Source: Anaerobacterium chartisolvens (GTDB lineage: Bacteria > Bacillota > Clostridia > Acetivibrionales > DSM-27016). From it: 64,000 bases of DNA. The position numbers and the translations under genes are program-made. The first letter of the stretch is position 1; each line of letters opens with the position of its first letter. The stretch spans positions 83,931-147,930 of the forward strand of contig NZ_QPJT01000012.1 of the NCBI RefSeq assembly GCF_003337415.1, written 5' to 3'. Shown here piece after piece: positions 7,696-18,589 of this stretch. The notes under the pieces were generated by a model, which saw nothing but the letters and a program-made list of their open reading frames with translations, made no database searches and was not told the origin of the DNA.

Positions 7696-10600
7696 ATGAA
7701 ACTTAATGGAATACCTCCTAAGCAGGGACTTTACGATCCTCAATTTGAACATGATGCATGCGGTATGGGTTTTGTGGTAAACATCAAAGGTGTAAAATCC
7801 CACCAAATCGTACAGCAGGCATTGACCATCCTTGTTAATTTGTCTCATCGAGGCGGATGCGGCGCGGAAGCCAACAGTGGAGATGGTGCGGGAATTCTTA
7901 TTCAGATTCCTCATCTGTTTTTTAAAAAGGAATGTCTAAAAGCAGGTATTGATTTGCCTTCGCCTGGGGAATATGGCGTTGGAATGGTCTTTCTGCCATC
8001 CGATGCAAATAAGCGTTCAGCCATTGAAAAGCTTTTTGAACGTATTGTTAAGGAAGAAGGACAGAATTTTTTGGGTTGGAGAGACGTCCCCGTAGACGAT
8101 TCCTCCGTAGGAGCGTCGGCTAAAGCCTGTATGCCCTTTATGCGCCAGGCCTTTATAGGCCGCAGCCCGAATTTAAAGGATTCAATGGCATTTGAAAGAA
8201 AACTTTATGTAATAAGAAAGCTTTGTGAAAAAAGTGCTATAGATAACAACGAGCATTTTTATATTGCCAGTCTTTCCTCTAAAACAATTGTATACAAAGG
8301 AATGCTTACCGCAGAACAGGTTGATTCCTTTTATACCGAACTGGCGGATGCTTCTGTGGAATCTGCGCTTGCGCTTGTGCATTCCCGCTACAGCACAAAT
8401 ACTTTCCCAAGCTGGGAACGCGCACATCCTAACCGTTACCTGATTCATAACGGAGAGATTAACACACTAAGAGGTAATGTAAACTGGATGTCTGCCCGTC
8501 AGTCGATGCTTAAATCGGACTTATTCGGGGACGATATCTCAAAGATATTCCCTATTATCAACCCAGACGGAAGCGACTCGGCAATGTTTGATAACTGCAC
8601 GGAGTTTCTCGCACTGGCAGGGCGTTCGCTGCCACATGCCGTCATGATGATGATACCTGAGCCGTGGTCAAACCACGAAAGCATGAGTGATGAGAAAAAG
8701 GCCTTTTACGAGTACCATAGCTGCCTTATGGAGCCATGGGACGGTCCTGCGGCCATGGGCTTTACAGACGGCTCTGTTGTCGGTGCCGTGCTTGACAGGA
8801 ATGGCTTACGCCCCGCACGCTACTATGTTACGAAGGATGACCTTGTTATAATGGCATCGGAGGTCGGCGTTCTTGATATTGAGCCTGAGCGCGTGCTTTG
8901 CAAGGAACGACTTCATCCCGGAAGAATGCTTTTGATAGATACTGTCGAGGGCAAAATTATAAATGATGATGAGCTTAAAGAGAAGATGTCGGCACAGCAT
9001 CCCTACAGGCAGTGGCTGAATGAAAATTTAATAACGCTTGAGGATCTTCCAACTGCTCCTCAGATGGATGAACCAGATTACAACACTACTATTATACGCC
9101 AAAAGGCCTTCGGTTATACCTATGAAGACCTTAAAACAGTACTAGGCCCTATGGCCAAGGATGGGATAGAGCAGATAGGAGCTATGGGAATAGATACACC
9201 TCTTTCTGTTTTATCGGAAAAGCCGCAGCTTCTTTACACTTACTTTAAGCAGCTTTTTGCGCAGGTGACCAATCCTCCCATTGACGCTCTTCGCGAGGAA
9301 ATTATTACTGCAACGGAGACCATGATGGGAAGCGAAGGGGATTTATTAACTCCGTCCCCTCAAAGCTGCCGCCAAATAAAGCTGAAATATCCCGTTATAG
9401 ATAACGGAGAAATGTCTAAAATACTGAACATAGACAAAGATGGCTTTAAGACTTGCCGCATTCCTATGCTCTTTAAGGTTTCCGAGGGAGAAAATGGCCT
9501 TGCGGCAGCTCTTGAGGACATATTTAAAAGCGCCAGTGAGTCTATATCTCAAGGTTCAAACATACTTGTACTTTCCGATAAGGGCATGAACAAGGACTAT
9601 GCGCCCATTCCTGCCTTGCTTGCAGTTTCGGGTCTGCACCACCATCTTATTCGTGAGGGTACCCGTACGCGTATAAGCATTGTTGTTGAAACAGGTGAGG
9701 CCCGCGAGGTTCACCATTTTGCGCTGCTTATAGGCTATGGAGCGTCAGCGATTAACCCATACCTTGCATTTGAGAGTATAGAGTCTATGATAAGTCAGGG
9801 TATGCTTACAGATATCAAGCCTGATTATGCCATAGGCAAATATATAAAGGCTTCTGTAAAAGGTGTTGTAAAAACATTATCCAAAATGGGTATTTCCACT
9901 ATACAGAGCTATCAGGGCGCCCAGATTTTTGAAGCAATAGGCATCCGTCAGGAGGTTATAGACAGGTATTTTACAAAAACCCCCTCCCGTATAGGCGGAA
10001 TAGATTTGACTATTATCGCCAATGAGGCGATAAAGCTTCACAGCAGCGCATTCAGCAGCCATGTGGCAGAAGAAGGCACTCTTGACTCAGGAGGCAACAC
10101 CCAATGGCGCAAAGACGGCGAATACCATATGTTTAATCCAGAAACAATTCATACGCTTCAGTACGCGTGCCGTACGAATAATTATGGACTGTTTAAGGAG
10201 TATTCGCGTCTTTTAAATAATGAAAGCCAGAAGCTGTGTACCTTACGTGGGCTTATGGAGCTTAAAACGCTTGAAAACCCCATACCAATAGATGAGGTTG
10301 AATCTGTTGAGTCGATATGCAAGAGGTTTAAGACAGGAGCTATGTCCTATGGCTCTATAAGCAAGGAAGCTCACGAGGCTATGGCAATAGCCATGAACAG
10401 AATCGGGGGCAAGAGCAATACCGGAGAGGGCGGAGAGGACGTCAGCCGTTTTACTCCCGACTCCAATGGCGATTCGCGCTGCAGTGCAATCAAGCAGGTA
10501 GCTTCAGGCCGTTTTGGTGTTACAAGCCACTATCTGGTGAATGCAAAAGAGATTCAAATAAAGATGGCTCAAGGCGCAAAGCCCGGTGAAGGAGGCCAGC

Positions 10601-12282
10601 TTCCGGGAAGAAAGGTATATCCGTGGGTTGCCAAGGTAAGGCACTCAACCCCCGGGGTAGGGCTTATATCCCCACCGCCTCACCACGACATATATTCCAT
10701 AGAGGATCTTGCCGAGCTTATTCATGATTTAAAGAACGCAAACCGGGATGCAAGAATAAGTGTAAAGCTTGTTTCAGAAGTAGGGGTCGGAACTATTGCG
10801 GCAGGAGTTGCAAAGGGACGCGCCGATGTTGTTCTGATAAGCGGATATGACGGAGGAACCGGAGCATCGCCAAGATCCAGCATAAGACATGCCGGACTTC
10901 CTTGGGAGCTGGGTCTTGCCGAAACACATCAGACACTGATTTTAAATAACTTGAGAAGCCGTATTACGGTGGAAACAGACGGCAAGCTCATGACAGGCCG
11001 GGATGTTGTAGTAGCTGCACTTTTAGGAGCTGAGGAATTCGGATTTGCAACCACTCCTCTCGTTGTTCTGGGATGTGTTATGATGAGAGTCTGCAACCTT
11101 GATACATGTCCTGTCGGAGTGGCTACACAAAACCCCGAGCTCAGAAAGAGGTTTAGTGGTGATCCCCAGCATCTGGTTAATTTCATGCACTTTGTTGCAC
11201 AGGAAATGCGTGAGCTTATGGCAGAGCTTGGCTTCCGCTCAATTGACGAAATGATAGGGCGCACTGACAAGCTGGAGGCAAGGAAAATTGAGGATCACTG
11301 GAAGGCTTCAGGAATAGATCTGTCCCCGCTACTGTATCAGCCCCATGTTTCGGCAGATATCGGCAGATATTGCCAGATAGAGCAGGATCACGAGCTGGAT
11401 AAGACCCTTGATATGAAGGAATTGCTGAAAATATGCAAGCCGGCACTTGAGAATGCTGAAAAGGTGACTGCAACGCTGCCTATAAAGAATATTAACAGGG
11501 TTGCATGTACAATACTGGGGAGTGAGGTATCTAAGCGTTATGGCGGAGACGGACTGCCCGAGGATACTATTTCACTTACCTTTAAAGGCTCGGCGGGCCA
11601 GAGCTTTGGAGCCTTTGTACCCAAAGGCATTACAATGACGCTTGAGGGTGACTCAAATGATTATATAGGAAAGGGGCTGTCCGGAGGGAAAATAATTGTA
11701 TATCCTCCTAAGGAATCCCCATTCGTACCGGAAGAAAATATTATAGTCGGAAATGTAGCATTTTATGGTGCTACAAGCGGCGAGGCATATATACGCGGAA
11801 TAGCAGGCGAACGCTTCTGTGTAAGAAACAGCGGTGTGCATGCTGTTGTAGAGGCTGTAGGCGATCATGGATGTGAGTACATGACGGGAGGAAAGGTGCT
11901 TGTTCTCGGTTCTACAGGACGCAACTTTGCAGCCGGTATGTCAGGTGGTGTTGCGTATGTTCTTAACCGCACGGGAGACTTCAGCACAAAATGCAATCAG
12001 GAAATGGTCAGCCTTGAAAGTCTTGAGGATACCGAGGAAATACTGGAAGTTAAAGCAATGCTTGAAAGACATCTTAAATATACAGGCAGCGGCTTAGCCG
12101 ACAGAATCCTTTCCGAATGGCATAAAACCGTTCCTTTGTTTGTAAAGGTTATGCCTAAGGACTATAAGAGAATGCTTCAGGCTATAAAGCAGATGCAGGA
12201 TGCGGGCTTAAGCGGCCAGGATGCTCTTATGGCGGCGTTTGAAGCAAACAATAAGGATGTTGCCCGTGTAGGTGGCAATTAA
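7696..12282 (+). CDS. gltB: Glutamate synthase (GOGAT), large/alpha subunit
   Basis: A 1528-residue ferredoxin- or NADPH-linked glutamate synthase large subunit. It hydrolyses glutamine and channels ammonia to 2-oxoglutarate, giving glutamate. Domains in order: a propeptide ending before Cys22 ([10 protein letters not shown]), the expected N-terminal nucleophile of the class II amidotransferase domain; a central domain; an FMN-binding synthase barrel ([43 protein letters not shown] region); the 3Fe-4S ligands C-x5-C-x4-C at about 1127/1133/1138; and the C-terminal beta-helix (gltB_C). I choose the ATG at 7696, nine bases after AGAAAGG, rather than the TTG three codons earlier. Length is normal. 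gltD follows by 20 bp. Confidence 0.97.
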   Translation: MKLNGIPPKQGLYDPQFEHDACGMGFVVNIKGVKSHQIVQQALTILVNLSHRGGCGAEANSGDGAGILIQIPHLFFKKECLKAGIDLPSPGEYGVGMVFLPSDANKRSAIEKLFERIVKEEGQNFLGWRDVPVDDSSVGASAKACMPFMRQAFIGRSPNLKDSMAFERKLYVIRKLCEKSAIDNNEHFYIASLSSKTIVYKGMLTAEQVDSFYTELADASVESALALVHSRYSTNTFPSWERAHPNRYLIHNGEINTLRGNVNWMSARQSMLKSDLFGDDISKIFPIINPDGSDSAMFDNCTEFLALAGRSLPHAVMMMIPEPWSNHESMSDEKKAFYEYHSCLMEPWDGPAAMGFTDGSVVGAVLDRNGLRPARYYVTKDDLVIMASEVGVLDIEPERVLCKERLHPGRMLLIDTVEGKIINDDELKEKMSAQHPYRQWLNENLITLEDLPTAPQMDEPDYNTTIIRQKAFGYTYEDLKTVLGPMAKDGIEQIGAMGIDTPLSVLSEKPQLLYTYFKQLFAQVTNPPIDALREEIITATETMMGSEGDLLTPSPQSCRQIKLKYPVIDNGEMSKILNIDKDGFKTCRIPMLFKVSEGENGLAAALEDIFKSASESISQGSNILVLSDKGMNKDYAPIPALLAVSGLHHHLIREGTRTRISIVVETGEAREVHHFALLIGYGASAINPYLAFESIESMISQGMLTDIKPDYAIGKYIKASVKGVVKTLSKMGISTIQSYQGAQIFEAIGIRQEVIDRYFTKTPSRIGGIDLTIIANEAIKLHSSAFSSHVAEEGTLDSGGNTQWRKDGEYHMFNPETIHTLQYACRTNNYGLFKEYSRLLNNESQKLCTLRGLMELKTLENPIPIDEVESVESICKRFKTGAMSYGSISKEAHEAMAIAMNRIGGKSNTGEGGEDVSRFTPDSNGDSRCSAIKQVASGRFGVTSHYLVNAKEIQIKMAQGAKPGEGGQLPGRKVYPWVAKVRHSTPGVGLISPPPHHDIYSIEDLAELIHDLKNANRDARISVKLVSEVGVGTIAAGVAKGRADVVLISGYDGGTGASPRSSIRHAGLPWELGLAETHQTLILNNLRSRITVETDGKLMTGRDVVVAALLGAEEFGFATTPLVVLGCVMMRVCNLDTCPVGVATQNPELRKRFSGDPQHLVNFMHFVAQEMRELMAELGFRSIDEMIGRTDKLEARKIEDHWKASGIDLSPLLYQPHVSADIGRYCQIEQDHELDKTLDMKELLKICKPALENAEKVTATLPIKNINRVACTILGSEVSKRYGGDGLPEDTISLTFKGSAGQSFGAFVPKGITMTLEGDSNDYIGKGLSGGKIIVYPPKESPFVPEENIIVGNVAFYGATSGEAYIRGIAGERFCVRNSGVHAVVEAVGDHGCEYMTGGKVLVLGSTGRNFAAGMSGGVAYVLNRTGDFSTKCNQEMVSLESLEDTEEILEVKAMLERHLKYTGSGLADRILSEWHKTVPLFVKVMPKDYKRMLQAIKQMQDAGLSGQDALMAAFEANNKDVARVGGN

Positions 12283-12302
12283 TTAGAATTGGAGGAAGTA
12301 CA

Positions 12303-13787
12303 ATGGGTAAACCAACTGGATTTATGGAATATAAGCGTGAGCTTCCCGCAGATCGCCCTCCTCTGGAGAGGATAAAGGATTGGAAGGAATTTCACCTGCA
12401 TCTGCCGGAAGAGGCACAGCGCAATCAGGGAGCACGCTGTATGGACTGTGGAATACCTTTTTGCCATACGGGGATTTTGCTGAACGGAATGGCCTCAGGC
12501 TGTCCTATAAACAATTTAATTCCAGAGTGGAATGATCTTATATATAAGGGACTATGGAAAGAAGCCATCGCGCGTCTTCACAGGACAAATAATTTTCCTG
12601 AATTTACGGGAAGGGTGTGTCCTGCCCCTTGTGAGGGCTCCTGTACCGTAGGAATTAACGAGCCTCAGGTAACCATAAAAAACAATGAATGCACTATTAT
12701 TGACAGAGCCTTCTCGGAGGGCTGGGTTATACCCCAGCCTCCGGTATCCCGTACCGGAAAGAAGGTTGCTGTGGTAGGCTCAGGGCCTTCGGGGCTGGCG
12801 TGTGCAGCTCAATTAAACAAGGCAGGCCATCTTGTCACAGTATTCGAGCGTGCCGATAGAGTTGGCGGGCTTATGATGTACGGCATACCAAACATGAAGC
12901 TGGACAAAGCTGTTATAGACCGCAGGATTGATATAATGAAGGCTGAAGGCATTGAGTTTGTTACAGGCACAGAGATAGGCAAGGATTATCCTGCCGAAAA
13001 GCTCCTTGCAGATTATGATTCGGTAGTGTTGTGCGGAGGGGCTACAAAGCCCCGCGACCTTCCCATAGAGGGCCGTGAATTAAAAGGTGTCCATTTTGCT
13101 ATGGAATTCCTTCATGCCAATACTAAGAGCCTGCTTGATTCTGCTCACGCAGACGGAAACTATATAAATGCAAACGGTAAGGATGTTATAGTTATAGGAG
13201 GAGGGGACACGGGAACAGACTGTGTGGGTACCTCTATCCGTCATGGCTGCAAAAGTGTCACGCAGCTTGAAATTATGCCTTCTCCCCCCTCTGAAAGACA
13301 GAGTGACAACCCCTGGCCTCAATGGCCCAAGGTTTATAAAATGGACTACGGTCAGGAAGAAGCAGCAGCTCTGTACGGAGCAGATCCGCGTCAATATTGC
13401 ATTACCACCAAAAAATTTGTGGGTGACGGCAATGGGCATGTAAAAGAAATTCATACAGTAAAAATAGAATGGAAGAAGGACGGTGCCGGACGTTTTGTCC
13501 CCGTTGAAATTCCCGGAACAGAAAAGGTAATGTCTGCCGGACTTGTGCTTCTTGCGATGGGGTTCCTTGGTCCGGAGGATACTGTTTTAAAGCCGCTTGG
13601 TGTGGAACAGGATGCGAGATCAAACGTTAAGGCTGCTTACGGCAGCTTTGAAACCAATATTAAAGGAGTCTTTGCCGCAGGAGACATGCGCAGGGGGCAG
13701 AGTCTTGTTGTGTGGGCTATAAACGAGGGCAGAGCGGCGGCAAGAGAATGCGATAAGTATTTAATGGGAAGCACGGTGCTTCCGTAA
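12303..13787 (+). CDS. gltD: Glutamate synthase, small/beta subunit (NADPH oxidoreductase)
   Basis: The 494-residue small subunit oxidises NADPH and passes electrons through FAD and 4Fe-4S clusters to GltB. The N-terminal region has the cysteine clusters CMDCGIPFC (about 47-55) and CPAPCEGSC (about 103-111). Two Rossmann motifs follow: GSGPSGLA for FAD (about 159) and GGGDTGTD for NADPH (about 299). A C-terminal [18 protein letters not shown] completes FAD binding. RBS TTGGAGGAAG upstream. It is the last gene of the operon, and a perfect hairpin follows eight bases after the stop. Confidence 0.97.
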   Translation: MGKPTGFMEYKRELPADRPPLERIKDWKEFHLHLPEEAQRNQGARCMDCGIPFCHTGILLNGMASGCPINNLIPEWNDLIYKGLWKEAIARLHRTNNFPEFTGRVCPAPCEGSCTVGINEPQVTIKNNECTIIDRAFSEGWVIPQPPVSRTGKKVAVVGSGPSGLACAAQLNKAGHLVTVFERADRVGGLMMYGIPNMKLDKAVIDRRIDIMKAEGIEFVTGTEIGKDYPAEKLLADYDSVVLCGGATKPRDLPIEGRELKGVHFAMEFLHANTKSLLDSAHADGNYINANGKDVIVIGGGDTGTDCVGTSIRHGCKSVTQLEIMPSPPSERQSDNPWPQWPKVYKMDYGQEEAAALYGADPRQYCITTKKFVGDGNGHVKEIHTVKIEWKKDGAGRFVPVEIPGTEKVMSAGLVLLAMGFLGPEDTVLKPLGVEQDARSNVKAAYGSFETNIKGVFAAGDMRRGQSLVVWAINEGRAAARECDKYLMGSTVLP

Positions 13788-13794
13788 AAACAAC

Positions 13795-13853
13795 GGCGAT
13801 ACAAACTAAGAAATGCTTCCTTCTTAAGGAAGCATTTCTTAGTTTGTATCGCC
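13795..13853. terminator. Perfect 28-bp hairpin between convergent gltD and ribulokinase genes
   Basis: A 28-nt arm beginning GGCGATACAAACTAAG is followed by a 3-nt loop and its exact reverse complement. No mismatch occurs in the 28 pairs. It sits midway between two converging operons, so it can terminate both, though the flanking T tracts are weak. Confidence 0.8.
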
Positions 13854-13862
13854 TGTATTTCT

Positions 13863-15518
13863 TTATGTGACTGATTCTACAAAGCCGCCAAGCACAAGGT
13901 ATTTTTGGTACTTCTCCTCGTACCTTGCAAGGTTGCCGGCAATGGGGTAATAATTTGCTTCGAAAGGCTCGCACAGTGCCCGCTGTGCCGTAGGTACATC
14001 GGGGTAAAAGCCCGCCGCGACTGCCGCATATATTGCCGCGCCAAACGCACAGGTCTGCTCCTCATTACAAACCATAAGCGGCCTTTGCAATACGTCGGAC
14101 ATCATCTGCATTACAAAAGGTGATTTCTTGGCTATTCCCCCTACCATTATAATGCGTTCTATCTTAATGCCGCTGGCTGTATATTTGTCAAATACATGTC
14201 TGGAGCCAAATACCGTACCCATTACCAGCGCATGATATATCTCCGGTGCCGTGCTTCCAAGGCCAAGATTCATTACGGCAGCTTTCAGCTTGTCATTTAG
14301 GTTGGGGTACCTTCTGCCGTTAAACCAGTCCAAAGCAATTATGTCAGTATCATTAATCAGCATTGCCTTTTGTTCCACTTGCCGGATGAGGCTAGCGGCT
14401 GTTTCATTAACAAGCCTTTCTCTGGTCTCACTGTCAAGCAGCTGGGATTTATTTATCAATTCGCGTACGGGCCACATCAGAATACCCGCAAACCATGCGT
14501 AAACATCGCCGAAGGCCGCCTGACTGGCTTCTATTCCTATATATCCCGGAACAATTGAATCCTCCGCCTGTCCGCAATATGCTCTTAAATCCTTTCCTTC
14601 AACATTCTCCGAAGCCTCAATAAGCATGTCAACGGTGGATGTGCCTACAACCTTGACCATTGTACGCAGAGATACGCCTGCACCTACTGCACCCGCATGT
14701 GCATCAAATGAACCTCCTCCTATTATAGTGTCCTGAGGGACACCCAATCTTTCAGCCCACTCCCTTGTAATCACTCCCGCACACGTACCCGCGGGCTGGG
14801 GCTTGCTCCCGTACCGATCATAGACCAACGCCAGATACGGATCAATGCTCTCTAAGCATTCTCTATCGGGAAGCCCGCCGAAATGGCTGTTCCATAAGGC
14901 CTTATGCCCCGCGGCGCAAGATCCCCTGTACATGGTTTCCGGATCAGTCTTTCCAATCAGAAGTGATGGCAGCCAGTCGCAATGCTCCACCCACATCCAG
15001 GCTTTTTCCCTTATTCTTTCATTTTTCCTGATAGTTCGCAGTATTTTGGACCAAAACCATTCGGACGAATAAATACCCTGATACATTGTATAATCGATTT
15101 TAGCATTGGAAAAAGCCTCATTTATTTCCTTAGCCTCCTCAACCGCCGTATGATCCTTCCAAAGGTGGAACATGGCGTCCGGATCGTCTGCAAACTCCTC
15201 AAGCAGGGCTAATGGAACTCCTCTTCTGTCCACAGGGCAAGGCGTAGATCCCGTAGCATCAATGGCAATGCTTCGGAGTTCACCCCTCCTGTTCTCCCCA
15301 AGCTGCTCCATAACAGAATTCATGCATTGTACAAAGCTTTCAATATAATCCTGCGGATGCTGCCTGAACTGATTTTTTGCAGCATCACAATACAGCTTTT
15401 TCTGCCATCTGGGATAGCTGCAAACAGCCTTTACAAGCCTTTCGCCAGTCATGGCATCAATAACTATAATACGTACCGAATCACTTCCAAAGTCAGCACC
15501 TGCAACAAGATTCCTCAT
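13863..15518 (-). CDS. araB: Ribulokinase (FGGY carbohydrate kinase, AraB type)
   Basis: A 551-residue kinase that phosphorylates L- or D-ribulose to ribulose 5-phosphate with ATP. Sequence matches to AraB are extensive: [10 protein letters not shown] at the N-terminal phosphate-binding loop, [59 protein letters not shown] and [10 protein letters not shown]. The start MRNLVAG is preceded by AAAGGAG 11 bases upstream; 21 extra in-frame codons upstream are ignored. It is the last gene of an ABC transporter and polyol dehydrogenase operon. No araA or araD is in the window, so D-ribulose (from ribitol) is a better guess than L-arabinose catabolism. AraB enzymes accept both ribuloses. Confidence 0.9.
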   Translation of the reverse strand: MRNLVAGADFGSDSVRIIVIDAMTGERLVKAVCSYPRWQKKLYCDAAKNQFRQHPQDYIESFVQCMNSVMEQLGENRRGELRSIAIDATGSTPCPVDRRGVPLALLEEFADDPDAMFHLWKDHTAVEEAKEINEAFSNAKIDYTMYQGIYSSEWFWSKILRTIRKNERIREKAWMWVEHCDWLPSLLIGKTDPETMYRGSCAAGHKALWNSHFGGLPDRECLESIDPYLALVYDRYGSKPQPAGTCAGVITREWAERLGVPQDTIIGGGSFDAHAGAVGAGVSLRTMVKVVGTSTVDMLIEASENVEGKDLRAYCGQAEDSIVPGYIGIEASQAAFGDVYAWFAGILMWPVRELINKSQLLDSETRERLVNETAASLIRQVEQKAMLINDTDIIALDWFNGRRYPNLNDKLKAAVMNLGLGSTAPEIYHALVMGTVFGSRHVFDKYTASGIKIERIIMVGGIAKKSPFVMQMMSDVLQRPLMVCNEEQTCAFGAAIYAAVAAGFYPDVPTAQRALCEPFEANYYPIAGNLARYEEKYQKYLVLGGFVESVT

Positions 15519-15547
15519 TCTGCGCCATTCTCCTTTGTCAATTTGCC

Positions 15548-16606
15548 TTATTTTGCATCCGGGCTGATACGGACAACACACTTCATTACGGTATCCTTGT
15601 TATTAATGGCATTCTCCATAGCAGTCTGGATATCATTAAAATCATAAATATCGGATGCAATTTTTCTTAGCGGAATTATGCCGCCGGATACAGCCTCAAT
15701 AACCAGTGGATAAATATTTCTGTAGCGAAAAACCGTTTTAACTGTAACTTCATTGTCAATAATCCAGTTTACATTCATTTTAGCTGTTCCGTCCTTTGTA
15801 TAGCCCACCAGAGTAATGGTGCCTCCGCGCTTTACCATTTTTGCAGTCTGGAATATACTTACCTCTGAGCCCGCTGTTTCAAAAACAAATTCCGCCCCGT
15901 CGCAGGTAAGCTCAAGGATCTTTTTCACCGCGTCAGTCTCAGAAGCATCTACAATATTTGCAGCCCCCAATTCCAAAGCGCGATCCAGCCTGCTTTTAAC
16001 AAGATCTACAACAGTGATGTTCCTGATTCCCATGCTTTTAAGAGAAAGCATTGTTACAATGCCTATACATCCCGCCCCTATTACAACAGCATTAGAGCCC
16101 ACTCTGATGCCGGACTGCATTACGGCGTGCATTCCTACTGCCAGAGGCTCCATAAGCGCCCCTTCCATTGTGCTTACATTATCGGGAAGCTTATAGCAAA
16201 GATTTGCCGGATGAGCTATATACTCTGCAAAGCAGCCCTCAACGACAGGCAGTGAAGCATAGAAATATACATTGCGGCAAAGATTATATTTTCCGCTCTT
16301 GCAAAATTCACAGTGCCAGCATGGCACTCCCGGCTCAACGGCAACACGGTCTCCAACCTTCAAGCTGCTTACATTGCTGCCAACCTCCGCTACAATACCG
16401 CCGGGCTCATGCCCAAGTACCATAGGCTCCTTCACATAATTTTCTCCTATATATCCATGCTCAAACAGGTGCATATCTGAACCGCATATACCGACATACT
16501 CCAATTTAACCAGCACACAATCGGGCTTAAGCTTCGGTATCGGTTTTTGTTCAAAGTCAAACCTTCCGGGTTTATTCATCATTGCAACCTTCATCATACC
16601 ATCCAT
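15548..16606 (-). CDS. Zinc-dependent polyol dehydrogenase (sorbitol/xylitol dehydrogenase-like MDR)
   Basis: A 352-residue medium-chain dehydrogenase. The catalytic zinc site is visible as GICGSD and GHE, the structural zinc cluster as CWHCEFCKSGKYNLC (C-x2-C-x2-C-x7-C), and the NAD(P) Rossmann motif as VIGAGCIGIV. Closest by eye to L-iditol/xylitol dehydrogenases, oxidising a secondary hydroxyl of a sugar alcohol to a ketose, which the adjacent ribulokinase would phosphorylate. Start choice: the ATG at 16604-16606 has AAGGAG eight bases before it; upstream in-frame ATGs at 16639 and 16699 are possible. Located between permease and kinase genes in one operon. Confidence 0.85.
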   Translation of the reverse strand: MDGMMKVAMMNKPGRFDFEQKPIPKLKPDCVLVKLEYVGICGSDMHLFEHGYIGENYVKEPMVLGHEPGGIVAEVGSNVSSLKVGDRVAVEPGVPCWHCEFCKSGKYNLCRNVYFYASLPVVEGCFAEYIAHPANLCYKLPDNVSTMEGALMEPLAVGMHAVMQSGIRVGSNAVVIGAGCIGIVTMLSLKSMGIRNITVVDLVKSRLDRALELGAANIVDASETDAVKKILELTCDGAEFVFETAGSEVSIFQTAKMVKRGGTITLVGYTKDGTAKMNVNWIIDNEVTVKTVFRYRNIYPLVIEAVSGGIIPLRKIASDIYDFNDIQTAMENAINNKDTVMKCVVRISPDAK

Positions 16607-16720
16607 ACCGCCCACTCCTTCTATACCTTTCATATCCATAAATATACCTCTTAACCGGCCAAGCTCTATACAATACTCAGCCAAAGGCTTACTGCTCACA
16701 GTCTGCTCCCGATATTTACC

Positions 16721-17545
16721 CTATCCCTTGACAGCTCCGACTGTAAGCCCCTTTACAAGAGCCTTCTGGGTAAAAAATCCAAGAATTATCGGAATAAAAA
16801 CTACAATAGTGCCTGCGGCACACATCTTTGCCCAAAAATATCCCTGTTGCGTTAAAAACCTGTTTAGGTAGACGGTTAGTGTTGCCGCTTTGTTATACGT
16901 CATGTTAACCGCAAAGAAAAATTCATTCCATGTAGTTATAAATACCAGCATTGCCGTTGAAAAAATGCCTCCCTTTATCAGAGGAAGTATAATCTTAAAA
17001 AATGACATAACGCGGTTACAACCATCTATATCAGCAGCTTCTATAAGCTCAAAGGGCACATCCTCAAAAAACGTCTTGACCAGCCATATCATCAGCGGCA
17101 CGCCCGCACCGACATATAAAAGCACCAGTCCCGTTCTTGAATCAATAAGCTTTGTAAAATTTAGCGCAAGGTAAATAGGAATTACAACTGCCACAGCGGG
17201 AAGCAGTGTAGTAGTTATAAACCAGTAATAATAGCTTTGGGCACTCTTCAGCTTTCCGTATGCTATGGCATACGCGGCAGGCACCGCCAGCAACACGGCT
17301 ATAAGCACCGTAATAACAGTTATTACGCTTGAATTGAAAAGATGCAGTGTAAGCTCATTTGAAATAACTGCCCTGTAATTTTCAAAGGTAGGCGTAAAAA
17401 ACAGTTGAGGAGGAGCAACCTTTTCCTCCGGTTTGAATCCTGTAACCGCCATATACAGTATAGGAAATGAATAAAGCAATGCAATAATCCATATTGAAAC
17501 ATTAACGATATGCTTTCCCATTCTCTTTTTTAATGATATATCCAT
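16721..17545 (-). CDS. Sugar ABC transporter permease, MalG type
   Basis: A 274-residue inner-membrane permease of the CUT1 carbohydrate family with about six hydrophobic segments. The conserved EAA loop contacting the ATPase is visible as EAADIDGCNRVMSFFKIILPLI near residues 184-205. It starts one base after the previous permease stops, so the two are translated together and form the heterodimeric channel. No ATPase gene lies in the operon, so the transporter probably borrows a shared MsmK/MalK-like ATPase, common for CUT1 systems in Firmicutes. Confidence 0.92.
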   Translation of the reverse strand: MDISLKKRMGKHIVNVSIWIIALLYSFPILYMAVTGFKPEEKVAPPQLFFTPTFENYRAVISNELTLHLFNSSVITVITVLIAVLLAVPAAYAIAYGKLKSAQSYYYWFITTTLLPAVAVVIPIYLALNFTKLIDSRTGLVLLYVGAGVPLMIWLVKTFFEDVPFELIEAADIDGCNRVMSFFKIILPLIKGGIFSTAMLVFITTWNEFFFAVNMTYNKAATLTVYLNRFLTQQGYFWAKMCAAGTIVVFIPIILGFFTQKALVKGLTVGAVKG

Positions 17546-17546
17546 A

Positions 17547-18446
17547 TCAGGCCACCCCCTTTTGTCTGCGCCTTATAAGGTTGAAAAAGCTTTGAATTAC
17601 AATAAGGGTAATAGCTACGGTTATAACTGCAATTGCGGCCGAACGTCCCATCTGCCAGTCATAAAACGCTGTGCGGTAAACATAATACGGTAGGTTTGCC
17701 GATGAAACTCCCGGCCCTCCCTGTGTCGTTACAAATACAAGGCCAAACACTTTTAATATATTAATAAGTCCGAACATCATACCAACCTCAAAATAACTCT
17801 TAAGCATAGGTATCTTAATATAATACAAAAGCTTCAGTCCATGTGCGCCATCTATCTTTGCGCTTTCAAGCACATCCTCCGACAGATTCTGCAGGCCCGC
17901 CAGAAGGATCATAAACAAAAATGGAGTCCACTGCCACACTATCAGAATTATAATAGTCACTAAGGAAAGCTGACTGCTGAAAAATGCAACAGGCTCTATA
18001 CCAATCCATTTAGACAATACCATGTTTATTCCGAAAGACGGACTTAACATCAATGTTTTCCATATAATACCAGTTACCGACTCCATAACAAAATACGGAA
18101 CTATGATAAAGGAACGCGCAATGTTTATCCCTTTAAAGCTTTTACTGAAGAGCAAAGCCAGAAGAAAGCCCAGCACGGTACACAAAACCAGTGAAACAGC
18201 GGATTGAACAAGACTGTTTATCAGCACGCTGTAGAATTTGGAATCAGTAAATATATAGGCATAATTGTCAAATCCGGCGAAGGTTACAGGTATATCCGGC
18301 CTTTTAACGTTCCATTTTAAGAAAGAAATAATTATGGTCATCAAAAATGGGATCTGTGTCACAACCGCCACAAAAATTACAGCAGGTAATAAGAGGTATC
18401 TGATCGGACTCTTTTTGGGTTTCACTAAGGTTTTAGTTGTCTGCAT
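17547..18446 (-). CDS. Sugar ABC transporter permease, MalF/UgpA type
   Basis: A 299-residue permease with six predicted membrane segments, the first at about 16-38. The EAA motif is ESAKIDGAHGLKLLYYIKIPML (about 190-211), diagnostic for binding-protein-dependent permeases. It pairs with the MalG-type permease immediately downstream and receives substrate from the lipoprotein encoded upstream. A hairpin separates it from the binding-protein gene, suggesting lower expression of the channel than of the binding protein. Confidence 0.92.
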   Translation of the reverse strand: MQTTKTLVKPKKSPIRYLLLPAVIFVAVVTQIPFLMTIIISFLKWNVKRPDIPVTFAGFDNYAYIFTDSKFYSVLINSLVQSAVSLVLCTVLGFLLALLFSKSFKGINIARSFIIVPYFVMESVTGIIWKTLMLSPSFGINMVLSKWIGIEPVAFFSSQLSLVTIIILIVWQWTPFLFMILLAGLQNLSEDVLESAKIDGAHGLKLLYYIKIPMLKSYFEVGMMFGLINILKVFGLVFVTTQGGPGVSSANLPYYVYRTAFYDWQMGRSAAIAVITVAITLIVIQSFFNLIRRRQKGVA

Positions 18447-18490
18447 TATTGAGCTCCACCCGCTTTCAATTTATTTTCTGTTGTCATTTA

Positions 18491-18526
18491 CTCTACGGCG
18501 TGAGCGTTTATGATCACGCCGTAGAG
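18491..18526 (-). terminator. Intra-operon hairpin between binding protein and permeases
   Basis: A perfect 12-bp stem (CTCTACGGCGTG / CACGCCGTAGAG) with a 12-nt loop and no strong T tract after it. It lies in the 143-bp gap downstream of the solute-binding gene. Such hairpins commonly shield the upstream mRNA from 3' decay or cause partial termination. Confidence 0.6.
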
Positions 18527-18589
18527 CTTTGCTGACGGATTAAATATCGTTTTGAAGGTCTTTTTTAAAATCCCTTAAAGTAAGGTATT

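Noticed and set aside
10929..11270. 113-codon minus-strand frame within gltB
   Set aside because: Antisense shadow of the 3Fe-4S region of gltB.
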